From Acanthopleura granulata (Eukaryota; Mollusca; Polyplacophora; Chitonida; Chitonidae): DNA of 64,000 bases. Position 1 is the first letter of the stretch. Each line of letters begins with the position of its first letter. A program made the position numbers and the translations under genes. This document shows positions 1 through 11,930 of this stretch, piece by piece. The notes below the pieces were generated by a model, which saw only the letters and a program-made list of their open reading frames with translations, searched no databases and was not told the origin of the DNA. The DNA is taken from contig JABBOT010000010.1 in the NCBI GenBank assembly GCA_016165875.1, forward strand, positions 6,727,875-6,791,874, in the 5' to 3' direction.

Positions 1-3000
1 TTTTCATAACACTATGTCCCAGACATAAAATGATATGAAGAAAATCAAATATCCACAAATCAAACACACATGCATGTATTTAATACTGTGAATATTTCCC
101 GTTTGATCTGCCATAAACTTGAGGTAACTAAGTTAGAACTGGAAGTCTGTCCGAAATCACGAATAGGCTACCCATCAATGAATGATTACTTTATGTATAA
201 TGTTTACTGCAAAACTGGCCCTTTACGCATGCAGAATTTGGATTGACAGCCATGTCGAAAACGAAATGGCAGAATGTTTCGAGAGAAGTCCTTTCACATG
301 TGATCGTTGCTCCGTAAAACCAGAAAATCATAGATTTATAACACAATGAACAAGAGTGTGATAAACAATCCGTGTGTACTGTAACCGTGCATATTTTGGA
401 TTTTCTGATAAATGGGTGAACACAAAATGACACCTAACTACCACCATGCAAAACAAAAAGAAGCATACAGTATAATGAACTCTGATCGGCACTGAGAACA
501 TCATCATGGCTGTCCCACTCAGAGGTTTCATCCGAAATCATGTATGGCCGTAATCAAGCCTTCTATCAGGGGATACCACCGGGGGACAATCCGTATATTT
601 CCCTACATATAGCATTACATATACCTTAACCCGCACCCGGATAAACAGCAAGCACATGACGATCGTTGCACGCGGTTGTAAGCACCCATCTCGACCATTA
701 AAGTTTGCACTTACACCAGATGCAGAACTCCTAGAACTGCAACTCTCCAAAATCAGGATATATGAATACCTGTTGGGTCTCAACTGAATAAGGGATACAA
801 CAGATTACAACAGATTTGTGTCTAAGCAGCTAAATCACTCGGTATAGCTCTCCGTCTATCACCATATTTAAAATGGAGAGCTGCAGATCTGTATCTAAAC
901 CAGCATCTATATCACACAGTGTCTACACAATGGAAGTAACTGCCAGACTACCCACGTCACGTCCAGAGTTTACCATGTTTGTACAAGCTGGGACAAAACA
1001 CATGAATTATTCTGATTCAACAAGATGATCTAATGAGCAATATAACCAGTTAAAATAGGAGTCTGTAACAGTAAAAGTATGAACCAAAATAACTACCATA
1101 CCTTTGAAAAATCGCCTACCGCATTGCCATTTTGTGTTTTCAGAAACTTGATCGCCCGGGAAGTCAGATTACGTACTCTTCCGTGGGAGGTGCTCTTATT
1201 TCATTTATCCTCGTGTTAGGTAATCGTGGCAAGCTGACAAGGGACCGAATTCAAAAGAAAAGACAACAAAAATATAACCAAGACTATTTCAGAAAAGGGG
1301 ACAGACCTAAACGGACAAAGGCATATAATATCAGTTGCTTGGTAACTCTATAAATCACCTATTAATCTGGAATTCTTACGAAATTTTAGACAAACCGGAA
1401 ACACGATGCCGCGTCTTCCATACCCCACGATTTTCAGTGTTAGGTGCGAGAGACTCCTTACGTTTACGTGTGAAGTACGGCATCCTTTATTATTACAATC
1501 GAAGGCATCGCATTGTGGCCTCCTCGTTGAGACCCCAAGGAATAATCCCAGACGTATTCCACTACCACCATCTCGTTGAAAATGGAGAAAATCTCGATGA
1601 AAATATATCACAATTGTCTCGTACTTACAACGAATACAGCTGATTTAACACTATTTCTATATGGAAAACGTCACAGCCGAAACAGATGTGTTCTAGGGCG
1701 GTAGAAATATCTCACCCTTGAGTGGTTAACATTGAGAGAGTGGCGGACCGTTCAATTTTCCCCGCGTGTGCGTTTTTGCTTAGTTTGACCGATATCATAC
1801 ATCACAAAAATAAAAAGTGACGTTTTTTGAACTATGAATAGGATTCTTTATCTATACATGTATGCATTTGATCCAGTGTTGTCTTTTCTTTTAACTGGAG
1901 GTTGCGTACGTGTAACCACTGGCGAATTTCATATTCACACCTCGGTTTTCATCTCCATGCTGTAGTCTTTTATGCCGCTTGCAGTCAGGTAAGTCCACTG
2001 CTATACCCTTGGCAACTACGTTATAAATAATTATACCCAGAACGTTTTTGTAACGTCAATTTGAGAGCACTGGTATAATGTATATATTTAGGGATTTTAA
2101 ATTATATCTTTTCCTCTCGAACGGCCAGAATTTGGCCCATTTCATTTTTAAAAATAACTATGCAGCATTTATTTCATGAACCTCAAGTGTTCAGTAGCAG
2201 TTTGAAATTATGTGTAAATAATATATCGATAGCTGAACAGACATTAACGAGGGCATTGGGTACCTAAAACCGGTGAACTGCGCTTGATTGGTCCGTGATA
2301 TCTGAAAACTAGGTGACTTGATTGGGTAATATGTAAGAAAACAGGAAGAAAAAAGCGACGGGTACACAAAGCATCTTTATACAAGGAGCATGTAATGCTA
2401 TGTTGGCCTTCAAACTGTTGACAGATTACGTCACAACCATCATATCTGGTGACACAAAACGGTTGCAGAAGCAACCAATCAGTGGTGGCAATTCTTGGCA
2501 CTATAAAAGATGTATAATACAGGAATGTACATGGGTATGTAAAACGTTCAAAATAAATAGAGTATATATACCATACACATAATAATGACCAGACTATAAC
2601 GTTTTACTAACAGCCAGCTTATGTATGCAAAAGAAAGGTTTTGTAAAAAAAAGGAAGGAACCTTTTTAACATTAAGAATTGTTCTTAATATCCGGCTACT
2701 GACGAAGTTCATGCAAGGCAAAATATTTTAGACAGTTCCATTTGAAGTGAGATACAAACTGTAGTATGCCAAAAGCACACCACAAGTCTGTTTAAATGTG
2801 TCTTGTTTCACTTCACGACACGAGTTCAAGCCTAACTCATCATTGTGTCTTGTTTCACTTCACGCCGCGAGTTCAAGCCTAACTGATCAATGTGTCTTGT
2901 TTCACATCACGACGCGAGTTCAAGCCTAACTGATCACTGTGTCTTGTTTCACTTCACGAAACGAGTTCAAGCCTAACTGGTCATTGTTTTCCTGCAACAC

Positions 3001-3997
3001 ACAAATCTTACATCACATTTTGTCTAGAAATCTTCACAAAGGAAGAAATAAACAATGAACTACAGTTTAGACCCGAATTACTTTGGGTACGAAAGGTTCC
3101 CTAATTCCACAACAAGATGAAGGCATATTAACCTTCAGGACTTTGACAGACAACAAGGTGAGTTACACTTTGGTTACAGGCCCATAACTCACAATATGGT
3201 CAAGTAGTTATAATGGAATATCTCTCCGCTCTCTCTCTTAGTTGGTTAATGGCGATAACGTCCTGTCACCAGGGCTGCATGAGGGGACCGTTTGAGAAGT
3301 CTCACATTGGCTGCAGACCACTCGTCTTGAATCAGTACAAGACTGTAGGTAACGCATGGGGAAGATTGCCAACAACATACACAAGTTCCGTGGTTTGAGC
3401 ACCGCTTCACCAAGCCTCAATATCCCATCGTATACGCGAAAAGTGTCGAGTATATGGCGTTCAACATAAGTCACATGAATAAAATACGCCTGTACAGCTT
3501 AGAAATACTATGTAGTTCAGAAAATGTACCGGTTTACATGCAGCTAATGTTTCAGTGCTCGTGTCTTTGCACTTTCCCTTGTTCTGTTTCACTTCACCAC
3601 AAAAGGCTAAATGAAATGATCAAACACAATGTTGTTTTCACTTCGATTCCGCTCTGTATTTTGGCTTCCCTCGGGGAGAGGGGAGGGGTACATACCACTG
3701 CAGTCAAGTACACTTGTAAAAACTGAATATCAAAAATTTACTGATAACGACGACTTGATGAAACACTTGACTGCATTCATAGGATACAAACACCAATATC
3801 GTATCGAGCCATATATCGACAAATAATATAAGCCTACTTTAATCAGGGCAGACAGTCCTGTTGATGCGCTAAAAACACAGCCTACCTGGAATATGGTGGC
3901 AGATTTATAATAGTTCTACACTTAATGCTTGCAGGTTATACGCGCAGTGGGAATCTTTAAAGGCAATAATATTAGAAATCTAGCAAAATATTTGTCA
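1..3997. other. Intergenic, no supported gene
   Basis: Only short frames without domain features on either strand. The one structured element is the 47-bp array at 2797-2984. An AT-rich segment around 2040-2200 shows nothing recognisable. Confidence 0.5.
2797..2984. repeat. 47-bp tandem repeat, 4 copies
   Basis: Units start at 2797, 2844, 2891 and 2938 with TGTGTCTTGTTTCACTTCAC, followed by a variable CGA block and GAGTTCAAGCCTAACT. Copies differ at a few bases only. Confidence 0.9.
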
Positions 3998-4669
3998 TCA
4001 ACAAAGATGCTTCGTGTCAATTCTCTTCCGCTCTCGTATATCATCCTGGATGTGACGAATGACATTTCGTATTAAGACCGAACGTCGAAGAACATGCTCG
4101 GGATAGCGAATACTTTTGAATTTTTTATAGGATATACGGAATATCTTTTTCCTCTCTTCCGGAGTGTGGCTGGTTATGGTTGAGAAGACGGGAAATCGCA
4201 CTGCGCTTGTTTCGTTATCCCGCGTGTTCTCATGAAACTTTTGCTTAAACGGAAGGACTTCGTTTGAAAAACACCTTAGCGGCGACGATATTGACCACAT
4301 TGAAGCAGCAAAACAGAATCCAGGCGGACAAAGAATGCGCCTAACGGCAATCATACATGTGTTCTCTACCGTTAGCATGTGTTTCTTGTATTTTGAACTT
4401 CCGTTGGTAATGTCGATATCACTGTTTTCGTCGTCTTCGACGTGTCTGTTGTCTTCCAGAAGAGTTACGCACGCGTTGGTCACCGATTTGTCGTTTGCGG
4501 TGATGATGTTGTTACCACGGTCTCCGTCGTCTTCAGTGCTTCTATTGTCTCCCAGAAGAGTTATGCACCTGTTTATCCCCGTCCTGGGGTTGCCCTTGGT
4601 GTTGATGTTGCTATCACGGCTTCCATCGTCTTCAGTGTTTCTGTTGTCTTCCAGAAGAGTAATGCACAT
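3998..4669 (-). CDS. SERTA-domain-like protein with N-terminal acidic repeats
   Basis: Single open frame of 223 residues. The C-terminal part (about 168-215) reads EERKKIFRISYKKFKSIRYP then EHVLRRSVLIRNVIRHIQDD, which fits the SERTA motif (hydrophobic N-terminal helix, L-R-R-S-V-L-I, then R-x-I-x-x-E/D). SERTA proteins (SERTAD/TRIP-Br, CDCA4) are small nuclear regulators of E2F-dependent transcription and the cell cycle, and many are intronless. Residues 1-95 hold three diverged copies of about 31-33 residues, each with C-[IV]-T-L-L-[EG]-D-N-R then an acidic run. A fourth, upstream copy (about 4700-4765) has a stop and a frame change. Start set at the first Met after that stop; an upstream exon is possible. 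Assignment rests on motif recognition only; a decaying copy cannot be excluded. Confidence 0.6.
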   Translation of the reverse strand: MCITLLEDNRNTEDDGSRDSNINTKGNPRTGINRCITLLGDNRSTEDDGDRGNNIITANDKSVTNACVTLLEDNRHVEDDENSDIDITNGSSKYKKHMLTVENTCMIAVRRILCPPGFCFAASMWSISSPLRCFSNEVLPFKQKFHENTRDNETSAVRFPVFSTITSHTPEERKKIFRISYKKFKSIRYPEHVLRRSVLIRNVIRHIQDDIRERKRIDTKHLC

Positions 4670-4694
4670 GTTTTCCCCGTCTTGTGGTTGTTTG

Positions 4695-4901
4695 CTATGT
4701 TGATGTTCCTATCACGTCTTCAGTCGTCTTCAGTGCTTCTGTTGTCGCCCAGAACAGATTTGTACGAGTAGGCGCCCGTGTTGCCGCCGTCTTTACTAGC
4801 ACAGTATTGAAGTCTTCGTTGTCGTGACTTTCACCCATAGTGCCTGGGGTGTCTGGAGGTGTGTCTATGTCCTGAGCAGCACTATGGTGACTGTCAGGCA
4901 T
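4695..4901 (-). pseudogene. Upstream frame next to the SERTA-like gene, with broken acidic repeat copy
   Basis: Opens with ATG and 68 codons (MPDSHHSAAQDIDTPPDTPG ...), then runs out of frame across a fourth copy of the acidic repeat, whose correct frame (SVLGDNRSTEDD) meets TGA at once. It is either the original N-terminus, cut off by a frameshift and stop, or unrelated chance frame. DTPPDTPGTMGESHD has the composition of a genuine regulatory N-terminus. Confidence 0.3.
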
Positions 4902-7321
4902 AGAGGGTGTGCAGTAGTTCTATTAATATATGTTCTCATAACTGTTCATGCATACTCATAGTATAGAGCTGTACAACATGGCGCATCAGTAAACGTCTCA
5001 GTGCTCCGTGTGTTGTTTGGTTATTGGCGATCCCTATGTATACAAATGACATTACAGAGGATTCCTGGTGGTCATTTGGGTACAGGTCCATCGCCTTTGT
5101 AACAAACAGGAATTTACTGAAATAAATGCCAAAAAGTACTTCACTGGGAAGGTTTAGGTATTAAAAGCACGGCATAACTACGTCTACTAACAAATGTCGT
5201 GAAAAGGAGAATGAGGAAAAACCCAAACGTATTGGAGTACAATTACATTTTACCGCAGGTAAACTGGATTAGTGTAAAAGAGCAGTCTTTTCCATCTGTT
5301 ACTAGAATGCTGGGCAAGAAAAATGTGAGATGCTAGTTTATCTCCTATATAACCTGTAAAATACCTGAATGCATTAAATCAAAACTAACACCAGTTCACC
5401 GTCACTGGGTACCGGTGTAAGTGTAACGTCGATCGTATCCTTATCTTTTAAAACATATTTTGAAAGGGAAGTTGACGTAACACCTGGCGACAGTCTGAAG
5501 TAACTTACCAGATGTACATACACATTGATGTCTTCCACTGGTAACTGCAATAGACCTTGTGTTTGATAGCAAATTTGTTATAGCAAAAGTTGTAAAACCA
5601 AAGAGCACACCATGTGTTGGAATCATGGGGAATTTGTACTTTGTAGGCATGCATCTGGACTCAATTTCAAATTACGCACACCCTTAAAAAACGTGCGCAG
5701 CTCTGTTGTATCTTAGTACAAGAGCTATTCGTGTACATCTGATAAAATTTACACTTTATCCAGATACAAAGGATAGACTTATTAAGTTAATTGCTGAGGA
5801 ATGTGTTATGGTTGAATTTACGGCGTAAAAGCATCTTGTTATAGTTTATTGAAGGAGTGGTTGAGAAACGTAATGGGTGGAAGTTCCACAGCTTCCGTTG
5901 GCCAGGGCCTGTTTTATTGAGGTTGCCGTAGTGTTGTGCGTACCTAATTATCATATCCACGCCATGTTTTCACCAACTGCTCGCCATGGTAGTTACTCCC
6001 AGATAACGCCTCGAGCACTTCGTGAAGCTGGTATTTTATCTCGTCTGCTCCATTTCCTCATTCTGCCGTCTCAAGGTAAGGCTCGCTCGGCGTCGTTATG
6101 GTGATGTATTCATAACACATGACACAACTGTCATCTGAGACAACATTATATGGGACAAAAGTACTAAAGGCAATAAAGAAGGAATGACAACTTTATATGT
6201 CGCAAAAGTACTGAAGGCAAGATGTACGGGATGACAACTCTATATGGAACCAAAGTACTAAAGGCAAAAAAGAAGGGTTGACAACTTTATATGGGGTAAA
6301 AGTATTAAAGGCAAAAAAGGAAGAAATGACAACTTTATATGGGGGAAAAGTACTAGAGGCGAGAAAGAAGAGATTGCTCCTTTATATGGGACAAAAGTAC
6401 TGAAGGCAAGAAGGGATGGTAAATATATATGGGGCAAAGCAACTAAAAGCAAGAAAGAAGGGAATACACAAGTGCTCCGTGTACAAAAGATAACCTTGTC
6501 AACGTGTCTCAGTGTTATCCGTCATTAAGGAGCCGTACAGGGTATACTGTAGACTTTAACATCTTATTTCTTCACCAGGTTGGTTTTAAACGCGGCTTTT
6601 TTTTTAAAAACCCTGGAAAGTGTATTCATTTCACAGTGGGTATAAATCAGAACCATGGGCCGATTTCATAAAGCCATTTTTACGTCAAAATTTAAAATCT
6701 GAATATTATACTAATTTTATATGGACACACAAATTCAAATTTCTTTGTATTTGTCCTTAAATAGATATAAGGTATACACTATGGCATTATTTTTCAAATT
6801 GGATACTCAAGGGTTTTTTTTATTATTATATGACAGTGATGTGGCGGCGGATTGGCGGGAGATGCGTAATTAGTCTTCAGATGTTAGATTGGTCCCTCAG
6901 ATTATATATCAATCATATTGTCTCAAGCACAAGTACGTTCCCTGATAGAAAACCTTTGTTCAGAATCTGCGAAGGCAAGACAGCCTCGCTGGGATTCCCT
7001 TGAGCACAATTTGGCATCAAGGTAAAAAGCATTTCCCCAACAAATCACTGGGAGTTGACCAATTTGTTGACTTCCGGTGGCGTTCTCATGTGAAAGTGGA
7101 TACTGTGTTCCGATATGGGATTGGCCCATTACACTCTAATGATCACAGACTGTCCATTGGAAGGACTATCCTTAACCACAATGCCGTTAATCGAGAATCT
7201 TCTACGCAAGACAGCCTGGCCTTGGTCCCGTGATCAAGTGTAAGTGTACCCCCAGGACTTAATCAAGTAACGAGGCTTGTCTGATGTCTACTGCTTCTCA
7301 CACATTCTCTTATCACTATTG
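4902..7321. other. Intergenic, no supported gene
   Basis: No coding signal supported. A plus-strand frame at 5877-6104 ends near TCTCAAG/GTAAGG but has no recognisable protein. Contains the 54-bp array at 6143-6462. Confidence 0.45.
6143..6462. repeat. ~54-bp tandem repeat, about 6 diverged copies
   Basis: Units contain ACTTTATATGGGRCAAAAGT followed by ACTAAAGGCAA-AAAGAAGG. Purine-rich on the plus strand; copies 10-25% diverged by eye. Confidence 0.85.
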
Positions 7322-7471
7322 TACGTGGGAAGGTCTGCCAGCAACCTACGGATGGTCGTGGGTTTCCCCCGGGCTCTGCCCGGTTTCCTCCCACCATAAT
7401 GCTGGCCGCCGTCTTATAAGGAAAATGTTCTTGAGTACGGCGTAAAACACCAATCAAATAAATAAATAAAT
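7322..7471 (+). mobile_element. SINE, 5'-truncated
   Basis: Carries the 3' half of the SINE whose best copy is at 10302-10569: ACGTGGGAAGGTCTGCCAGC, then TTTCCTCCCACCATAATGCT, ending ACACCAATCAAATAAATAAA. Lacks the tRNA-like head. Confidence 0.85.
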
Positions 7472-10301
7472 CTTATCACTATAGCCAGGCCTGTCAACCA
7501 TTTCAAAAACTTGCTGAGAATTTTCACAAATTATCAGTTGTTTTACCAACGCCTCTGCTTTGTTGACACAAAACGTTCAATTATCTGCCCTAATCAAACC
7601 TTATATGTCCGGCTGTGAAGTTAAACATAGAAAGTTGCAAGAAAACATCATTTATCCTGTTTGACACAAGTATGGAATACACATGTACTTGTACATCGCA
7701 TGCTCGGAGACCTAGCGTAATCACCGTGACACGCTGAGTGCAGTTTTCTACAACAAGCCAGGTGAAGGTAAGTTTTGGATTACAGTTATTAATCTTATTA
7801 TTTCTCAAACTGGTGGTGACTGAAAAGCTCAGTGGCTACATAAACTTTGCATCATATTCAAAGTATATATGAATGATGGAGGCAAGCAAAATAAAAAAGT
7901 GAGATATGCAACGAAATGTGAGGGGAAACCGGCATCTCAGCCGGGGTGTAATTGGATGTTCCAAGACAAAGAAAAAAAAAACCTTATACGTCGAAATATC
8001 ACTGTCACGCCTTGGACAATACCAGTTACCTAAAAGTCTTCTTTGATAAGCACAGAATGCAAGAATTAGATCAGTTCCTCATGGCATGGGTTACTTGGTT
8101 TACATTAGCCGGTCTACACTGTGAGAAAAGTTTGGGTCAAATGCAAATCTCAGTTATACAACTGAGCTAAATTCAACTCAGAAAACTCAGTCATATGACC
8201 AGTTCAGAGGAGTCACGAAAGGCCAGTCAGGTTACATTGTTGACTCAGTTGTATAATCGGAAAACTCAAACTCAAGCACCTAGCCTAAGTACTCACTCTA
8301 CTGGTCGAAAGACTCCCTTACATAGTCAAAAAACTCTCTTGGTCCATGGGCTCTTTCCATTGGTCAGTGGACTCATTCTATTCATCAGTGAACTCTGGTT
8401 AAAGAACTCAAAGAGTTACACGACTCACTGGGACGGTTATCAGAACTCCAGCGACGAGTCATTTATCGAAGAGAATCGCTCGCACGTGACTTTTTTTCCA
8501 AACTAGGTAATGGGTCTGAGTCCAAAACAAATGACTCACTCCGATGGGTCATAACGCAAGTTACCCATTAATTTTTTTCAGTGTATGTACCTGATCCTGA
8601 GGCAGATTAGAAATCCATTATCCCCGAATATTTCTGCTGATATCACCCTGCATACCATTTATTTATTTGCACTGACCACCCCAAAATGTTAACAGGTCAA
8701 GAGTTAAACAATATGTTAATCTCCGTGCAGTGTGACTTAACAGTGTCTCCCCAGTAATGTCTTTATCCAAAGATTTCTGTTTGTCTGAGACAATATTAGT
8801 CATCATTTTAACTAATCTCCCAGGTAGTCAGACAACGGTAGATAATGTCCTACCCATAAAATTCGGGGCCCCGACTTTTTTTCTCTCTTCCAAAATATTT
8901 TTCATCGTTTTTACGGCTAATGGCGGCTAGACATAATGGCGTCACACAAATTTAAGAAAAAATTAACAAAGCACACACAATCTATTGTTCCTAACACAAA
9001 CGTATATAAAGGTTAACCCACTGGAAATTGCACGAGGAATTACATGGGAAAGGTAATGGAAAAGTACAGATTCTATCTGAAACGGCAAAACAATTAATTA
9101 ATTAATCCTGATAAACTCTTTCTACATCTGCAGATTAAATTGCCCCTCACTCGTCTGTTTGTTTCACGAAAATCTATTAAAACTGAGTTGAGCTGACAAA
9201 TATTTATTTTAGATTCTATCTTCAGAAGGCGATAACTTACGTACTGTCCCTAGCACGTCTACAAAGTCTTATGAAAATCCACTGAAAAGTGTGCTGCAGA
9301 GTTCAGGGTTGAAAAAGTCAGACGAACGGATGCCAACAGGTGAATATCCCCACACCCTTCGCCATCCCCCACTGCACCCCACTTTACATAGATATACCGT
9401 GCGGAATGATAGTGTGCTACCCTGTGTGAGGAAGGAGTTTTATAAACAATTGATTGTACATTTATTATAATGTCTATTTTAAAACCCGAGCTTTGTTATT
9501 TATTTAAGCATTGTAACTTATATATTAGAGCTTAAACATTATATTGCAACTTGCAAACTCTAGTAGCATGCGCCGTAGCAGTTCGAAACACTGGCACTCA
9601 GACTTTACACCATATTGTTGTTTGTAACACTTTCTAAAGTGTTAGTAACTTTGCACTAGAGTTAAGAATATATTGTAATCTAACATATAATGTCAGATTA
9701 ATTATTTTAGTTGTTTTGTTCGACATCTGTCACACTATACATGTCCTGCAATTATATACTCATGTACAATTCTCTGCATTTAACATGTAGTATCGCTTCA
9801 ACACTCAGGAAATTTTTCAGCATTGACGTTTTAGGGGTGTGTAATTTATAATGGTGGAGGGGGCGGGGGTGTTTCTGGATTAGCCGACAATGATTTTCTG
9901 CACTGATTCGATGTTTTCCAAGAGAAGTCTGGGTCATTGGTCGAAAATTTTCAAGGGGATTGTTCCTGACAGTTATAATAAAGTTTGTTTTTGCAGACTT
10001 ATACGTACTGTGTCCGAATGGCACCCGGTCTATAGAACATTCAAAATTACTGGATACTGTGCTTGCATAGTTCTTGACATATATTCATTTCCATTTATGT
10101 TATGTTTTGAAGACTATGGAACTATACTGAAGATTTATTTTGCAGCCGCGAGCTTTCAGCCTTTTTGATCCCCAGGTCAAGGCATCGAGAACACAGAATT
10201 TTAAAAGATACATCAACAAGGATTGCTCTCCATGAATTAACCTTACTGATATCCCTATCATTGAAGGATTGCAAGTTAAAGCCTTCAGTTGTGAACTGGT
10301 G
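7472..10301. other. Intergenic, no supported gene
   Basis: Apart from the MITE candidate at 8117-8583, AT-rich unique sequence. A TTAA/AATTAATT run sits near 9093-9106. No convincing exon on either strand. Confidence 0.45.
8117..8583. mobile_element. Candidate MITE with CACTG ends and TA duplication
   Basis: Left end CACTGTGAGAAAAGTTTGGG and the reverse complement of the right end CACTGAAAAAAATTAATGGG share an imperfect inverted repeat of about 28 bp (common GGGT and TGC at matching places). Flanked by TA on both sides, as expected for Tc1/mariner-type elements. The inside is a quasi-repetitive run of ACTCA/GACTC words and gives a 103-codon Ser/Thr-rich frame (8195-8506) that I do not regard as a gene. 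Confidence 0.5.
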
Positions 10302-10569
10302 AGGCCTCCTTGGCCGAGGGGGTAACGCGCCGGAGCCGCGTAATGACCCAGCTGTCTCTCAACAATGCGGTCGCTGTGAGTTCAAGTCCAGCTCATGCTG
10401 GCTTCCTCTCGGGCCGTATGTGGGAAGGTCCACCAGCAACCTGCGGAGGGTCGTGGGTTTCCCCTGGGCACTGCGCGGTTTCCTCCCATCATAATGTTGA
10501 CCGTCGTCGTATAAGTGAAATATTGTTGAGCACGGCGTAAAACACCAATCAAATAAATAAATAAATAAA
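10302..10569 (+). mobile_element. tRNA-derived SINE, near full length
   Basis: Head GGCCTCCTTGGCCGAGGGGG holds a pol III A box (TGGCCGAGGGGG) and GTGAGTTCAAGTCC a B box about 55 bp later. Then a conserved body (TGGGAAGGTCCACCAGCAAC, TTTCCTCCCATCATAATG) and the tail ACACCAATCAAATAAATAAA. This is the best reference copy in the window. Confidence 0.9.
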
Positions 10570-11350
10570 CTGGTGTTAATCCTTTACGGTACTACACACA
10601 GATTAGCTTCAGTAAAGCAGATTATGAATCCAAATTATTCGCAACATCTTCCTTGTATGATATCTTATTATGTAACGAACCTCTATGACGGATAATGCGT
10701 AAAAATGTAGGATACATTCGTCCTTGGCGCTGTTGTTCCATTTGAACATTATTCATTAACTTGTAGTTGAAAAAATTATGGTCCCGAGTTGGATCGATCG
10801 ACCACTGTTCTCTTGTAATACAAGAATACTGCGTTACCAGTTTGCTCACAAATCGTCTTCGCGAAGGCAGGAATGAACAATAAACAACACAGCTGATGTC
10901 CGAGTTACTTCAGGCTGGGAAGGTTCCCATTTCAGTGCGGAAATGTTTTATAAATATTCAAAATTAAATTCGTGTCTCATAAATCTATGCACAAGCAGAT
11001 TTACGAATAGTTCCAGGAAACACAAACTATAGTTCTTCAAAGAACAGGTCTTGGGTGACATGTGACATTAAACTATGTGACATGTGAATTTCCCTTACGT
11101 TGTTATAGGAAAGTGTCTATGTTTCTTTAGTATAACTTCAAGGCTTGTAGGGTTAGATTCAACTTACCGGGGAAAGAAATCAGTGCAATAGTGCTTCGGG
11201 TCCATGTGGATTTGACCATTGTTCTCTAGCAGTGGATGAATAATAATTGTACTTCACCAGGATACACCTGGGCGGATAGGGCGGATAGGGCGGATCAGAA
11301 CACCGCACCGTTTATATACCAGATGTGTCCGATTCATACATTACAAATGA

Positions 11351-11600
11351 ATGGGCTAGTTAGCTCACCTGGGCAAAGTACAGGCGTAGCTTATGTCGTC
11401 CACTTAGCGTCGGCGTCCAATAACAGGGAAAGCAAAGTTAAACAAAATGTTAGGGGGGTGTCTTAAAAATTACCGCATGCACTGAACTCAAGGTTTGAAC
11501 ACATGTACAGCACAATAACACGAGGGGGATATTCCATCGTTGATTCTGTGTGTTCATATTAAATACCGTAAGTTACCGAATTCCTCACTTAGTGTACTGT
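11351..11600 (+). repeat. Dispersed repeat family D, plus-strand copy
   Basis: About 250 bp that recur in reverse at 21727-21968. Shared blocks: TACAGGCGTAGCTTATGTC, AAACAAAATGTTAGGGG, AACACGAGGGGGATATTCCA and AATTCCTCACTTAGTGTACT. No coding capacity or terminal repeats seen; family unnamed. Confidence 0.8.
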
Positions 11601-11610
11601 GTATTAGAAT

Positions 11611-11705
11611 ATGTGTTAACCAAAATGTTAGCAGTGGTATCTTAAAAAACTACTGCATGTATTGACTTCAGGGTTTGCACACGTGTAGAGCATAATGACA
11701 CCAGG
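11611..11705 (+). repeat. Dispersed repeat family D, partial second copy
   Basis: Repeats the middle of the preceding copy: ACCAAAATGTTAGCAGTGGT, TACTGCATGTATTGACTTCA, TAGAGCATAATGACACCAGG. Either a tandem partial duplicate or a neighbouring insertion. Confidence 0.7.
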
Positions 11706-11734
11706 GGGAAAAAAGAGAAACAACACATAGACAC

Positions 11735-11930
11735 CCAGGGGTTTTTCCAGCCAATTTCTCTTTAGGAACTAAATTTAAACAAATCAGTAACTCAATATTT
11801 TTTCGTCAGCAATGTTTCAAAAACTCAGTTTATTTCATGAAAACTCAATACAAAATTTGTCTAAGACTCAATTTTCCGACATTTCTCGTTGTGGTTATCA
11901 CAACGAGAAAATGGCTAGAAAAACCCCTGG
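11735..11930. mobile_element. MITE with 26-bp terminal inverted repeats
   Basis: Left end CCAGGGGTTTTTCCAGCCAA (continuing TTTCTC) is matched by the right end as its reverse complement with two mismatches over 26 bp. Both ends are flanked by ACAC, a likely 4-bp target duplication. A perfect 11-bp-arm hairpin TTCTCGTTGTG ... CACAACGAGAA lies at 11883-11909 near the right end. No coding capacity; 196 bp. Confidence 0.8.

Noticed and set aside
538..783. Minus-strand 81-codon frame near the left edge
   Set aside because: No recognisable motif and no flanking exon signals.
2797..2984. Could the short repeat array be a CRISPR?
   Set aside because: Units are contiguous 47-bp copies without unique spacers, and the genome is eukaryotic; the same holds for all other arrays here.
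5877..6104. Plus-strand 75-codon frame near a GTAAGG donor
   Set aside because: No family resemblance, no acceptor partner or continuing exon found.
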